Of a DNA stretch of 64,000 nucleotides, positions 8,081-15,921 are shown piece by piece. Source of the stretch: DASZVB01 sp036272055. Its GTDB lineage: Bacteria > Myxococcota_A > Polyangia > Polyangiales > Polyangiaceae. The position numbers were made by a program, and so were the translations under genes. Below the pieces are notes generated by a model that made no database searches, had not been told where the DNA came from, and saw nothing but the letters and a program-made list of their open reading frames with translations. Positions within the stretch are counted from its first letter, which is position 1, and every line of letters starts with the position of its first letter. The stretch spans positions 23,564 to 87,563 of the forward strand of contig DATAZL010000083.1 of NCBI GenBank assembly GCA_036272055.1, in the 5' to 3' direction.

Positions 8081-8744
8081 TCGTCGCGGTCGCGGTCGCG
8101 GCTCCCGTCGAGCCGTCGCCGAGCCACTCCTCGAGGGACGGCTCGCGCTCCGCGATCGCCGAAAATCGCGCCTCGGCGCGGAGCAGGCGCCGCTTGAGCG
8201 TGGAGAGCGACACCTCCGATGCGCGCGCCATCTCGGAGAGCTCCATCCCGTCGATGAAGCGCTGCGCGAAGAGAAGACGTTCTTCGGCCGGCATGCGCCC
8301 GAGCACGCGGTACGTCGCGCGGAGGGCCTCGTCGACCTCGGGCGGGACCGACTCGTGTAGAACCTCCGGCAGCTCGTCCGTCGGCAAGAGCTGGAAGATG
8401 CGGAACCGCGAGCGCTGACGCATCCGCGCGCGCGCAGTGAAGACCGCGATGGACCCGAGCCAGCCGCGAAGCGACTCCGGCTCGGTGAGGCGATCCATCG
8501 AGTTCATCGCGACGAGGAAGACCTCTTGCACGAGATCGGCGAGCTCGCTGTCCGGTCCGAGCACGTGGATGAGAACGCGCCGCACGTGCGCGTGATAGCG
8601 AGCGAAGAGCGCCGCTGCGCCCGCCGGATGACGCGCGGTCACCGCGCGCACGATCACGTTGTCCGAGTCGAATCCGATGAAGCGACGACGACTCGTGCTC
8701 GGGCGCTCATCCGGCGCTGAATTCGCCTGTCTGATAAGCGTCAC
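8055..8744 (-). CDS. ECF-type RNA polymerase sigma factor
   Basis: 229 residues with sigma-70 region 2 (ALFARYHAHVRRVLIHVLG, then DLVQEVFLVAM, the core-binding and -10 recognition helices) and region 4 (LGRMPAEERLLFAQRFI, then the helix-turn-helix MARASEVSLSTLKRRLLRAE). No anti-sigma gene is adjacent. The gene diverges from the Asp/His-rich lipoprotein gene across 158 bases, a layout in which an extracytoplasmic-function factor often controls itself and its neighbour. The last 25 residues are Thr/Ala-rich and come from the 3' overlap with the convergent repeat-protein gene. Confidence 0.9.
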   Translation of the reverse strand: MTLIRQANSAPDERPSTSRRRFIGFDSDNVIVRAVTARHPAGAAALFARYHAHVRRVLIHVLGPDSELADLVQEVFLVAMNSMDRLTEPESLRGWLGSIAVFTARARMRQRSRFRIFQLLPTDELPEVLHESVPPEVDEALRATYRVLGRMPAEERLLFAQRFIDGMELSEMARASEVSLSTLKRRLLRAEARFSAIAEREPSLEEWLGDGSTGAATATATTTSCRPRE

Positions 8745-8902
8745 GCGGCACTCCAGAGGGGTTAGTGACGTGGTCCGAGGAGGCCAGGCAGGAGAGCCGT
8801 CGATTCTCGATTTTCGTCGTTCTTTCAGCTGTTTCGAGGGCGACTACAGTGCGATCTCACGAATCGTGGACCACCACACGGCGCCTCCGACACTCATCGA
8901 CC

Positions 8903-9376
8903 ATGAAGGCGATTCTGGGTGTGTCGATGGGCGCCGTGTTGTTTCTCGCGGGCTGTGGAGGCGGCGGTGACACGGGCAGTGGCGCCACGTCGCTCGCGAG
9001 TCACCAGGGTGCGGGCAACGACGATCCCGCGTCGCACGAGGGGACCGGCGGAGCCGTCGGGGCCGGCGGTGCAGCTGCGCAGCCGAAGCCGCCCGCTGCT
9101 CCGGTGTGTCGCGACGGCGTGAACGACGACGCGTGCCGTGGAGACGGCGTCGACGACGACCGCGACGGCGGCGACGACGAGCAGCATCGAGGCCGCGCCG
9201 ACGCCGGTCACGACGACCAGGGCCACGACCTCGGCGACGACGATGGTGACGGCGGCGACGAACACCACCGCGGCAGGGCGGACGGCGGTCACGACGTCGG
9301 CGAGGATCATCACGATGGTGGCCAGGGCGAGAACCACGGCGGCGGAGACGACGGCTCGGGCCGTGGCGGACACTGA
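8903..9376 (+). CDS. Asp/His/Gly-rich lipoprotein, unknown function
   Basis: 157 residues. The ATG at 8903 gives a type II signal peptide with lipobox FLAGC (Cys18). After a Gly/Ala-rich spacer and a short segment with two cysteines (VCRDGVNDDACRG), the remainder is almost entirely Asp, Gly, His, Glu and Arg. It contains an imperfect duplicated block around HRGRADAGHDD and HRGRADGGHD. Such composition would bind divalent metals, an inference from composition only. The reading frame is supported by the signal peptide and by G+C-rich third positions, but low complexity makes homology assignment impossible here. It is read divergently from the ECF sigma gene. Confidence 0.65.
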   Translation: MKAILGVSMGAVLFLAGCGGGGDTGSGATSLASHQGAGNDDPASHEGTGGAVGAGGAAAQPKPPAAPVCRDGVNDDACRGDGVDDDRDGGDDEQHRGRADAGHDDQGHDLGDDDGDGGDEHHRGRADGGHDVGEDHHDGGQGENHGGGDDGSGRGGH

Positions 9377-9484
9377 CCGACCGTCCGAGGGTGAGCGGCT
9401 CGCCCGGCTGCTCGTCCTCGGCGCGCGCGGGCTGCAGAAGCTCGATGCTTGGCGTCCGCCCGCCGTGGGGCGCACAATGAACGG

Positions 9485-10537
9485 GTGGCAAAGCGCTTCC
9501 GGGCAAGCATCTACGGCGGGTCGGGGTTCGCTGGCGCGGAGCTCGTCCGGCGGCTCCTCATGCACCCGGAGGTCGAGCTCGCGCGCGTCTGCTCGATCGA
9601 CCACGTTGGCGAGCCCCTCGCGAACGCGCATCCGCACCTCGAAGGCGTAACTTCCCTCACCTTCGAGAAGCTAGCTCCCGCAGAGGCAGCGGCGGACGCA
9701 GACGTCGTATTGCTCGGGTTGCCCCACACCGCGAGCATCGAGGTCGTCGAGGCGCTCCTCGACGGCAACGTCAAGGTCATCGACATGTCGGGCGCCTTCC
9801 GCGTGAAGGATCTCGCCGCGTACGCGCGCTACTACGGCGGCGCGCACCCGAGGCCCGACCTCGTGGAGCGCTTCGTGTACGGCTTGCCGGAGCTGAACCG
9901 CGCCGCGCTCCGCGGAGCGCGGTTCGTCGCGTCTCCGGGCTGCTTCGCGACGACGATCGAGCTCGCGCTGCTCCCGCTCGCGAAAGCGGGCTTGCTCGGT
10001 GCGACGGTCGAGGTCGTCGGGATCACCGGCTCGAGCGGCGCCGGCGTCACTCCGACCGTGACGACGCATCACCCGACGCGCGCGCAGAATCTCAGGACCT
10101 ACAAGCCGCTCGAGCACCAGCACGTCCCCGAGATCGAGGGCGCGCTCGGAGCGGTCAACGGCCGTCCCGTGACGGTGAACTTCGTCCCGGTGTCGGCGCC
10201 CCTCGCGCGCGGCATCTTCGTGAGCGCGTTCGTGCGCGTGCCCGCATCCCACGACGAGGCGTCGCTGAAGCGGCTCTACACCGAGTTCTACGCGAAGGAG
10301 CCGTTCGTGCGCGTACCGGCGCGTCGCCTGCCCGAGGTCGTGGCCGTCTCCGGCTCGTGCTTCGCCGAGGTGGGGCTCACCGTCGGGCCGGTGCAAGGCG
10401 ACACGCGCCTCGTCACCGTGTTCGGCGCGCTCGACAACCTCGTCAAGGGCGGCGCTGGCCAGGCCATCCAATCGATGAACCTCATGCTCGGCCTCGACGA
10501 ACGCCTCTCGCTCGAGGACGTCGGCGGCTACCCCTGA
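9485..10537 (+). CDS. argC: N-acetyl-gamma-glutamyl-phosphate reductase
   Basis: NADPH-dependent reduction of N-acetylglutamyl phosphate in arginine biosynthesis. The GTG at 9485 yields 350 residues beginning MAKRFRASIYGGSGFAGAEL, the N-terminal nucleotide-binding loop of the family. An ATG at 9449 is in frame but would add an unconserved tail. The catalytic cysteine is in SPGCFATTIELALLPL, with the conserved SSGAGV segment and a QHVPEIE motif downstream. No other arg gene adjoins. Family length is about 340-350. Confidence 0.93.
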   Translation: MAKRFRASIYGGSGFAGAELVRRLLMHPEVELARVCSIDHVGEPLANAHPHLEGVTSLTFEKLAPAEAAADADVVLLGLPHTASIEVVEALLDGNVKVIDMSGAFRVKDLAAYARYYGGAHPRPDLVERFVYGLPELNRAALRGARFVASPGCFATTIELALLPLAKAGLLGATVEVVGITGSSGAGVTPTVTTHHPTRAQNLRTYKPLEHQHVPEIEGALGAVNGRPVTVNFVPVSAPLARGIFVSAFVRVPASHDEASLKRLYTEFYAKEPFVRVPARRLPEVVAVSGSCFAEVGLTVGPVQGDTRLVTVFGALDNLVKGGAGQAIQSMNLMLGLDERLSLEDVGGYP

Positions 10538-10608
10538 GCAGCACGAGACGACGCATGCGGCGTGCCGCCGGTGCTTCGCGCCGCGATGGGAGCACACACC
10601 GATCGCGG

Positions 10609-12423
10609 TCACTCGCGGACTACGATGACGGTGCCTTCGCTGGTCTCGGCGCCGACGTTGATTCCGTGCCAGCCGGCGGGCACCTGGGGCTCCGTCCACA
10701 GGAACGCGAGGCGCGCGTCGATGGGGCTCAGGTTGATGCAGCCGTGGCTCCTCGGAATGCCGAAGACGTCGTGCCAGTACGCGCCGTGGATGGCGTAGCC
10801 GGAGGCGAAGTACTGGATCCAGGGCACGTCGCGGAGCTCGAAGTTCTGTGAGCCACGTCGCATCGTGATGCCGTACTCGGGGTGACGGCCCTTCTTGACG
10901 TTCTCGAGCCGGCGGCGGTCGTCCTCATCGAGGCGCTCGCCGGACTGCTCGGCCTTCTCGAGACGCGCGATCGTCGCGCTCGCGTCACCGCCGACCTTGG
11001 GCCCGCTCGATTCGCGCGCGCCGCCGAGCACGGCGGAGTTCTCCTCGGAGTCCATCGCCGCGGCGATGTGCTTGCTGCGGATCCGGAACTCGCCGCGCGG
11101 CGTGGCCTTGCTCGTCTTCGGATCGCCGAGACGATCCTGCCCCGACGACACGAGCGTCGCGTACACCGCCCGCTTGCCTTCGTAGAGGACGAGCGTCTGC
11201 TGCACGAGCGAGACGTCGATCCACTTCTGCCCCTTCTCGGCCGCCTCGGGCCAGGTCGGCGGCGGTGACACGATGCCGAGATCGTCGGCGCGGAGCCAGC
11301 GGGTCGGATCGGCGCGCGTCTGGTAGAAGCGCTTGCCCTGCTTCATGCGCGCCTTGCCCGACAGCGGGACGATCGCGCGGAGCGGGACGGCATCGGTCGG
11401 CTTCGCCACATCCTCGCTCTTGATGAGCTTCCACGCGGACGCGCCGCGCTGATTGACGAACGCGAACGGCATCGGCAAGCGCTCGCTCACCTCGGTGCCG
11501 TGGAACATCGACGCGGTGTCGGGCTTGATCTTCGTGGCCGGCACGAGCCGCATGTCCACGGTGACGGCGAAGCGCCGCTCGAAGTCGCCGTCCTTCGCCA
11601 CGAACGAATCGACCAGCGAGAGCCCCGTCTTCCGCCGCACGCGATCGGCGAAGACGGCGTACTCCGGCACGTCGAAGTTCGATACGTTCGCGATCTTGCG
11701 CCCGCCGTCGAGCCACCACGGGATCGGCTCGTCCGCCTTGCCGCCGAGGAGCTCGTTCATGCCGAGCTCCGACGCGATCTTCTGACCGGGCGGGAGCGGC
11801 GCGCCGATGGCCGGGAAGCCGCGGGCGTCGAGCGGAACGTCGTTCGCCCCGAGCTCGACGCGCTGCACGTCGAACTTGTTCTCGTCGTACCAGCGGAGAT
11901 GCTCCTCGAGCGAGAGCTCGCTCTTCATCTGCTCTTCGCGGCTCGGTACGCGCAGGTACTGCGGAGCCGTCGCGCGGACGAAGCCGTAGTGATACGGCAT
12001 CGGCTTCGACAGATCGGGGCCGTTGCTCGCGGCGCGCACCATCGGATCGTTCATATCGATCGTCGCGTCGTCGGTGCAGACGTAGCCCATCGGCTCGACC
12101 CGGTAGAAGTCGCCCTTGCACCCCTTGCCGTCGACCTTCTCGTCGCGCCGCACCTTCCGCCCGAGCCGGATGTACCCCAGCTTTCGCGAACCCACCTCGG
12201 GCAGCTTGTAGACGGTCGCGGCGATCACCTTGGCGGCGATGAACGGACCGGTGTCGGCACTGGCGCTTCCGGAGGGTATGGGAGCCGTGCTCGGCTCGGA
12301 CGTCGGCGGGACGGTGTTCGTCGACGCAGGCGCCGACGGCACGGGTTCCGAGTGCACGTCGGCGCTGGGCGGCGCCCGGTGGCAGCCGGAGAGCAGCAGC
12401 AAGAGGACGAGGGACCAGCGCAT
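10609..12423 (-). CDS. L,D-transpeptidase (YkuD) lipoprotein
   Basis: 604 residues from the ATG at 12423, chosen because it opens a lipoprotein signal (MRWSLVLLLLLSGC, Cys14). A Pro/Ser/Thr-rich linker runs to about residue 58, followed by an SH3-like segment (AATVYKLPEVGSRKLGYIRLG) and a long unique middle region. The C-terminal YkuD domain carries IHGAYWHDVFG and the catalytic SHGCINL, with histidine and nucleophilic cysteine. Such enzymes make 3-3 peptidoglycan cross-links or attach proteins to the wall. The domain starts near WIDVSLVQQTLVLYEGK and holds an insertion of about 100 residues before the active site. It converges on argC. Confidence 0.9.
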   Translation of the reverse strand: MRWSLVLLLLLSGCHRAPPSADVHSEPVPSAPASTNTVPPTSEPSTAPIPSGSASADTGPFIAAKVIAATVYKLPEVGSRKLGYIRLGRKVRRDEKVDGKGCKGDFYRVEPMGYVCTDDATIDMNDPMVRAASNGPDLSKPMPYHYGFVRATAPQYLRVPSREEQMKSELSLEEHLRWYDENKFDVQRVELGANDVPLDARGFPAIGAPLPPGQKIASELGMNELLGGKADEPIPWWLDGGRKIANVSNFDVPEYAVFADRVRRKTGLSLVDSFVAKDGDFERRFAVTVDMRLVPATKIKPDTASMFHGTEVSERLPMPFAFVNQRGASAWKLIKSEDVAKPTDAVPLRAIVPLSGKARMKQGKRFYQTRADPTRWLRADDLGIVSPPPTWPEAAEKGQKWIDVSLVQQTLVLYEGKRAVYATLVSSGQDRLGDPKTSKATPRGEFRIRSKHIAAAMDSEENSAVLGGARESSGPKVGGDASATIARLEKAEQSGERLDEDDRRRLENVKKGRHPEYGITMRRGSQNFELRDVPWIQYFASGYAIHGAYWHDVFGIPRSHGCINLSPIDARLAFLWTEPQVPAGWHGINVGAETSEGTVIVVRE

Positions 12424-12527
12424 CGGCGGACGACGGTGTGGAGTTCGAAACCGAGCCACGGGCGGCTCGGAACGACTCCTTATCGCCTTGACTCGTCCGG
12501 GTCGACCCCTACCCTTCTTCGCGTCGC

Positions 12528-12728
12528 ATGGAGCTCACCGTGAACGGCGAATCGAAGAACGTCCCCGACGGCCTCACCGTTCGCGGCCTCATAGAGCACC
12601 TCGGGCTCACCGACGGCCCCGTCGCCGTCGAACAGAACCGCGAGGTGGTCCCCCGAGCCACCCACGCCACGACCCCCCTCGCTGCGGGCGACGTCATAGA
12701 AATCGTCCACTTCGTCGGCGGCGGGTGA
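12528..12728 (+). CDS. thiS: ThiS-like sulfur carrier protein
   Basis: 66 residues of the beta-grasp ThiS family: MELTVNGESKNVPDGLTV, a central EQNREVVPR and an acidic stretch DVIEIVHF before the C-terminal VGGG. The terminal glycines are adenylated by ThiF and converted to a thiocarboxylate that donates sulfur for the thiazole of thiamine. It stands alone here: no thiG, thiF or thiO adjoins, so partners must be elsewhere. The start ATG lies 104 bases from the divergent L,D-transpeptidase gene. Confidence 0.9.
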   Translation: MELTVNGESKNVPDGLTVRGLIEHLGLTDGPVAVEQNREVVPRATHATTPLAAGDVIEIVHFVGGG

Positions 12729-12752
12729 AGCGGCTCCCGATCGAGTGCTGTC

Positions 12753-12792
12753 GCCGGATTCGGCTCCCACTTGGGTGAGAGCCGAATCCGGC
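12753..12792 (+). terminator. 14-base-pair hairpin after thiS
   Basis: GCCGGATTCGGCTC (12753-12766) pairs perfectly with GAGCCGAATCCGGC (12779-12792) around a 12-base loop. It begins 25 bases after the thiS stop, between convergent genes. No strong T-run follows immediately, so it may act as a hairpin-only terminator or transcript end. Confidence 0.6.
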
Positions 12793-12838
12793 TAGCTTGA
12801 GCTCGCGCTCTGGTCGCCGCTTCTGTTTTTCTCGTTGG

Positions 12839-12859
12839 CAGCGAAACTCCGTTTCGCTG
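12839..12859. terminator. second perfect hairpin in the convergent interval
   Basis: CAGCGAAAC and GTTTCGCTG form a 9-base-pair stem around TCC. On the plus strand a TTCTGTTTTTCTC stretch lies before rather than after it. It sits 46 bases from the 3' end of the zinc-peptidase gene and could help separate the two converging transcripts. Confidence 0.4.
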
Positions 12860-12904
12860 CAGCTACCTGCGATGCTGCGCCCTACCGGACGCTGCTTCAC
12901 ACGG

Positions 12905-13771
12905 CTACAGAGGATTCGCGCTGAAAGTGTCGCACTGTTCGAGGCTGCCGGTGTCGTAGCCCTTGTGGAGCCAGCGACCGCGCTGCTCCGAGGTGCCGTG
13001 AGTGAACGTCTCGGGGCTCACGGTGCCGTTGCTCTTGCGCTGCAGGCGGTCGTCACCGATGGCGGCGGCAGCGTTCAGCGCCTCGTCGAGGTCGCCCTTG
13101 TCGAGGAGGTTCCGTGAATTGGCGGAGTGCGCCCAGATCCCGGCGTAGCAGTCGGCTTGGAGCTCGAGCCGCACTGACGACCCATTCGCGCCCTCGGTCG
13201 GACCCTTGAGCCCGGACACCTTTGCGTTCGTGCCGAGGAGCTTCTGGATGTGGTGCCCCATCTCGTGCGCGATGACGTACGCCTGCGCGAAATCACCGCC
13301 CGCGCCGAGGCGATCCGAGAGCTCACGGTAAAACCCGAGGTCGATGTACACCTGCTCGTCTTCCGGGCAGTAGAACGGGCCCGTCGCGGCGCTCCCGTTG
13401 CCGCACCCGGTCTGCGTCGAATCGGTGAAGAGCACGAGCTTCGCGTGGCGATACGGCTTTTGCCGCGCCGCCATCTCGTGCTCCCAGGTGGTCTGCGTGT
13501 CGTCGAGGACGAACGAGACGAAGTGCACGAGCTCGGTGTCCGGCTTGGCTGCGCCGTGCGTGCCCTGCGCCGCCTTCTGCGTTCCGCCGAAGCCGATGCC
13601 CTTCAGCGCCGAATAGCCGACGAACGCGACGATGATGACCCACCCGAACCGCGAGCGGAGCAGCATCGGCAAGAAGGGCGCGATCCCCGCGAGCCCGGGG
13701 CCGCCGCCACCGCCACCCTGTCCGCGGCGATCGATGACGTCGGGACTCTCGTGGCCCTCGTCGAACTTCAT
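12905..13771 (-). CDS. neutral zinc metallopeptidase, YpfJ family
   Basis: 288 residues from the ATG at 13771 (MKFDEGHESPDVIDRRG), the conserved N terminus of this family. A Gly-rich linker is followed by one membrane span (about residues 40-60, FGWVIIVAFVGYSALKG) and a periplasmic or extracellular domain. That domain carries the zinc motif HEMGHH, a downstream LELQADCYAG acidic ligand segment, and the conserved ending GTSEQRGRWLHKGY. Family members are of unknown physiological role. The gene lies upstream of no obvious partner; the gamma-carbonic anhydrase gene precedes it by 53 bases on the same strand. Confidence 0.92.
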   Translation of the reverse strand: MKFDEGHESPDVIDRRGQGGGGGGPGLAGIAPFLPMLLRSRFGWVIIVAFVGYSALKGIGFGGTQKAAQGTHGAAKPDTELVHFVSFVLDDTQTTWEHEMAARQKPYRHAKLVLFTDSTQTGCGNGSAATGPFYCPEDEQVYIDLGFYRELSDRLGAGGDFAQAYVIAHEMGHHIQKLLGTNAKVSGLKGPTEGANGSSVRLELQADCYAGIWAHSANSRNLLDKGDLDEALNAAAAIGDDRLQRKSNGTVSPETFTHGTSEQRGRWLHKGYDTGSLEQCDTFSANPL

Positions 13772-13824
13772 GAAGGCTAGCCTGCGCGATCGAGCCCGCG
13801 ACTGCAAACCCCGAGAAGTCGCGT

Positions 13825-14346
13825 TCAGGTTTCGGGCGCGCGATGTTCGCGGGCGAGCTGCACGTAGTACTCGGCGCTGGCACGGCCCTGTGGCCATTCC
13901 GTTTCGGCGAGCACTCTCGCCACACGACCCGGCTGCCCGCGCACGAGCGAACGCGGTGGCACGACGGTACGCGGAGTCACCACGGTGCCGGCGGCGACGA
14001 GCGATTCTTCACCGATATCGGCGTTGTCGAGCACGACGGAGCCCATGCCGATGAGGCAACCCGAACGAATCTTCGCGCCGTGCAGGATCGCACCGTGTCC
14101 GACGGTGACGTAATCCCCGATCTCGAGCTCTGACAGGCCGTGGGTCGAGTGCAGACACGCGAGATCCTGGATGTTCGTCCCCTCGCCGATGCGGATGGGA
14201 CCGACGTCGCCGCGCACGACGGCGCCGTACCAGACGTTCGCGTTCGGCCCCACCACCACGTCGCCGATGATCGTCGCGTTCTCGGCGACGAAGGCGTCCT
14301 TCGCGATCTGTGGCCACTTTCCGAGATACGGCTTGATGATGGGCAT
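13825..14346 (-). CDS. gamma-carbonic anhydrase family protein
   Basis: 173 residues of left-handed beta-helix hexapeptide repeats (IIGDVVVGPNANVWYGAVVRGD and similar), then a C-terminal helix. The zinc-binding histidines typical of the family are present: one in CLHSTHG and two in VGHGAILHG. Members such as YrdA and PaaY hydrate CO2 or bind CoA-linked ligands; activity varies. The start codon directly adjoins the miaB stop (no base between), so translation is probably coupled. Confidence 0.9.
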   Translation of the reverse strand: MPIIKPYLGKWPQIAKDAFVAENATIIGDVVVGPNANVWYGAVVRGDVGPIRIGEGTNIQDLACLHSTHGLSELEIGDYVTVGHGAILHGAKIRSGCLIGMGSVVLDNADIGEESLVAAGTVVTPRTVVPPRSLVRGQPGRVARVLAETEWPQGRASAEYYVQLAREHRAPET

Positions 14347-15768
14347 TCAGACGACCGGCAGCGAGCGGCGAAGATCGAGCGGGGGTTCGTGCCCCAGGAC
14401 GGGCGCTGTGCCGTCCAGGCGTCCCTCGACGGAATTCTTGAAGGCGCGGACGATCGTCACCTCGACGAGCGTCCCGGTCGGATCTCCGTCGGACGCGAAG
14501 TGGACTATCTCGTTCCGCTCCGTCCGGCCGGTGAACGCGTCGTGCTTCCCTTTGCCCTCGACGAGGACCGTCGCTCGCGTTCCGACGAGGCGCGCGAGAT
14601 GCTCCCGCCGCTGCGACTCGGCGAGCGCGAAGAGAACGGCGAGCCGCGTCGCCTTCTCGCTCTCGGGGACGTCGTCCTCGAGGCGCAGCGCGGGCGTGTA
14701 GGGACGCACGGAGTACTTGAAGCCGAAAACGCCGTTGTAGTCGACCCGGCGCACGAGCTCGAGCGTCGCTTCGAAGTCTTCTTCCGTCTCTCCTGGGAAG
14801 CCGACGATGACGTCGGTCGACAGGGTGACGCCGGGGACGCGCGCGCGGAGGAGCTCGACGCGCTCGATGTATTCCGCCGCCGAGTAGCGACGGATCATTC
14901 GCTTCAGGACGCGATCGCTGCCCGACTGCACCGGCATGTGCACGTGGCGCGCGAGCACCGGGAGCTCGGCGTGCGCCTCGATCAGCGACGGCGTGAGGTG
15001 TCGCGGATGCGGGCTCGTGTAGCGGAGCCGCGCGAGGCGCGGTACCGCCGCTGCGATCGCGCGGAGGAGCGCGGGAAATTCCGTCTCGTCCGGGGTGCGA
15101 TTCGTGCCGTTCGCCACTGCTCTGACGTCGAGCGCGCGCTCCGGGTCGATGTAGCTGTTCACGGTCTGGCCAAGGAGCGTCACCTCGCGCACTCCGGCAT
15201 CGACGAGCCGTCCGATCTCGGCGACGATCTCGCTCGAGGGCCGGTAGCGCTCGGGCCCCCGCGTCGTCGGGACGATGCAGAACGAGCAGCGCTCGTTGCA
15301 GCCCTTCATCACGGTCACGAACGCGGTCGGCGTGACCTTGCCGGGGAGCGGGTCGGCGGAGAGAAACGCGGGCGCGTCGACGTCGAACTCGGCGCGGACG
15401 CGCGCGGGCGCCCCCGGCTCGTGGGAGGCGAGCAGCGCGGGGAGCTCACCGATGTTGTCGGGGCCGACGATCAGGTCGAGCGCCGGCATGCCGCGGAGCA
15501 GTCGCGCCCCTTCCTGTTGCGCGACGCAGCCCGCGATCCCGAGGATCAGATCCGGCCGCTCCTGCTTCATGATGGCGAGCCGGCCCACCTCGCTCCGGAC
15601 CTTGTGCTCGGCCTTCTCCCGAACGCTGCACGTGTTCAGAAGAATGACGTTCGCGTCGGAAATATCGACCGCCTCCGAGTAGCCCGCCTTGCGGAGCACC
15701 TCGGCCATGCGCTCCGAGTCGTGCTGGTTCATCTGACAGCCGACAGTGAGTACGTGAAAGCCCGGCAT
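14347..15768 (-). CDS. miaB: tRNA-2-methylthio-N6-isopentenyladenosine synthase
   Basis: Radical-SAM methylthiotransferase that adds the methylthio group to i6A37 of tRNAs reading codons starting with U. The 473 residues comprise the N-terminal UPF0004 domain with three cluster cysteines (TVGCQMN, LNTCSV, AGCVAQ), the radical SAM core with GCNERCSFCIVP, and a C-terminal TRAM domain from about residue 385. The YTSPHP and DVIVGFPGETEEDF motifs are typical of MiaB. Start ATG at 15768; the 153 bases beyond it separate it from the divergent acyl-CoA ligase gene. Confidence 0.94.
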   Translation of the reverse strand: MPGFHVLTVGCQMNQHDSERMAEVLRKAGYSEAVDISDANVILLNTCSVREKAEHKVRSEVGRLAIMKQERPDLILGIAGCVAQQEGARLLRGMPALDLIVGPDNIGELPALLASHEPGAPARVRAEFDVDAPAFLSADPLPGKVTPTAFVTVMKGCNERCSFCIVPTTRGPERYRPSSEIVAEIGRLVDAGVREVTLLGQTVNSYIDPERALDVRAVANGTNRTPDETEFPALLRAIAAAVPRLARLRYTSPHPRHLTPSLIEAHAELPVLARHVHMPVQSGSDRVLKRMIRRYSAAEYIERVELLRARVPGVTLSTDVIVGFPGETEEDFEATLELVRRVDYNGVFGFKYSVRPYTPALRLEDDVPESEKATRLAVLFALAESQRREHLARLVGTRATVLVEGKGKHDAFTGRTERNEIVHFASDGDPTGTLVEVTIVRAFKNSVEGRLDGTAPVLGHEPPLDLRRSLPVV

Positions 15769-15921
15769 CGCCTTACGACGGCCCTCTTAGCACGGCGGCG
15801 AGTATCCGGACGGCGCGTCCGTGCGGTTGACCATCCCCCTTGCCGTCCCGTACGTTCCCGGGCAAGGCGGGACTCCGGCCGAACCGTTCGCCTCGGCTCA
15901 CGCTCCCCCTCCCTTAACCCC

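Noticed and set aside
11453..12543. Open frames on the plus strand across the L,D-transpeptidase gene
   Set aside because: Arg/His/Asp/Val-rich composition typical of antisense shadow frames, with no ribosome site or motif.
14140..15921. A 594-codon upstream extension of the acyl-CoA ligase frame
   Set aside because: The extension is antisense to miaB and gamma-carbonic anhydrase, and the ATG at 15922 gives the normal family N terminus.
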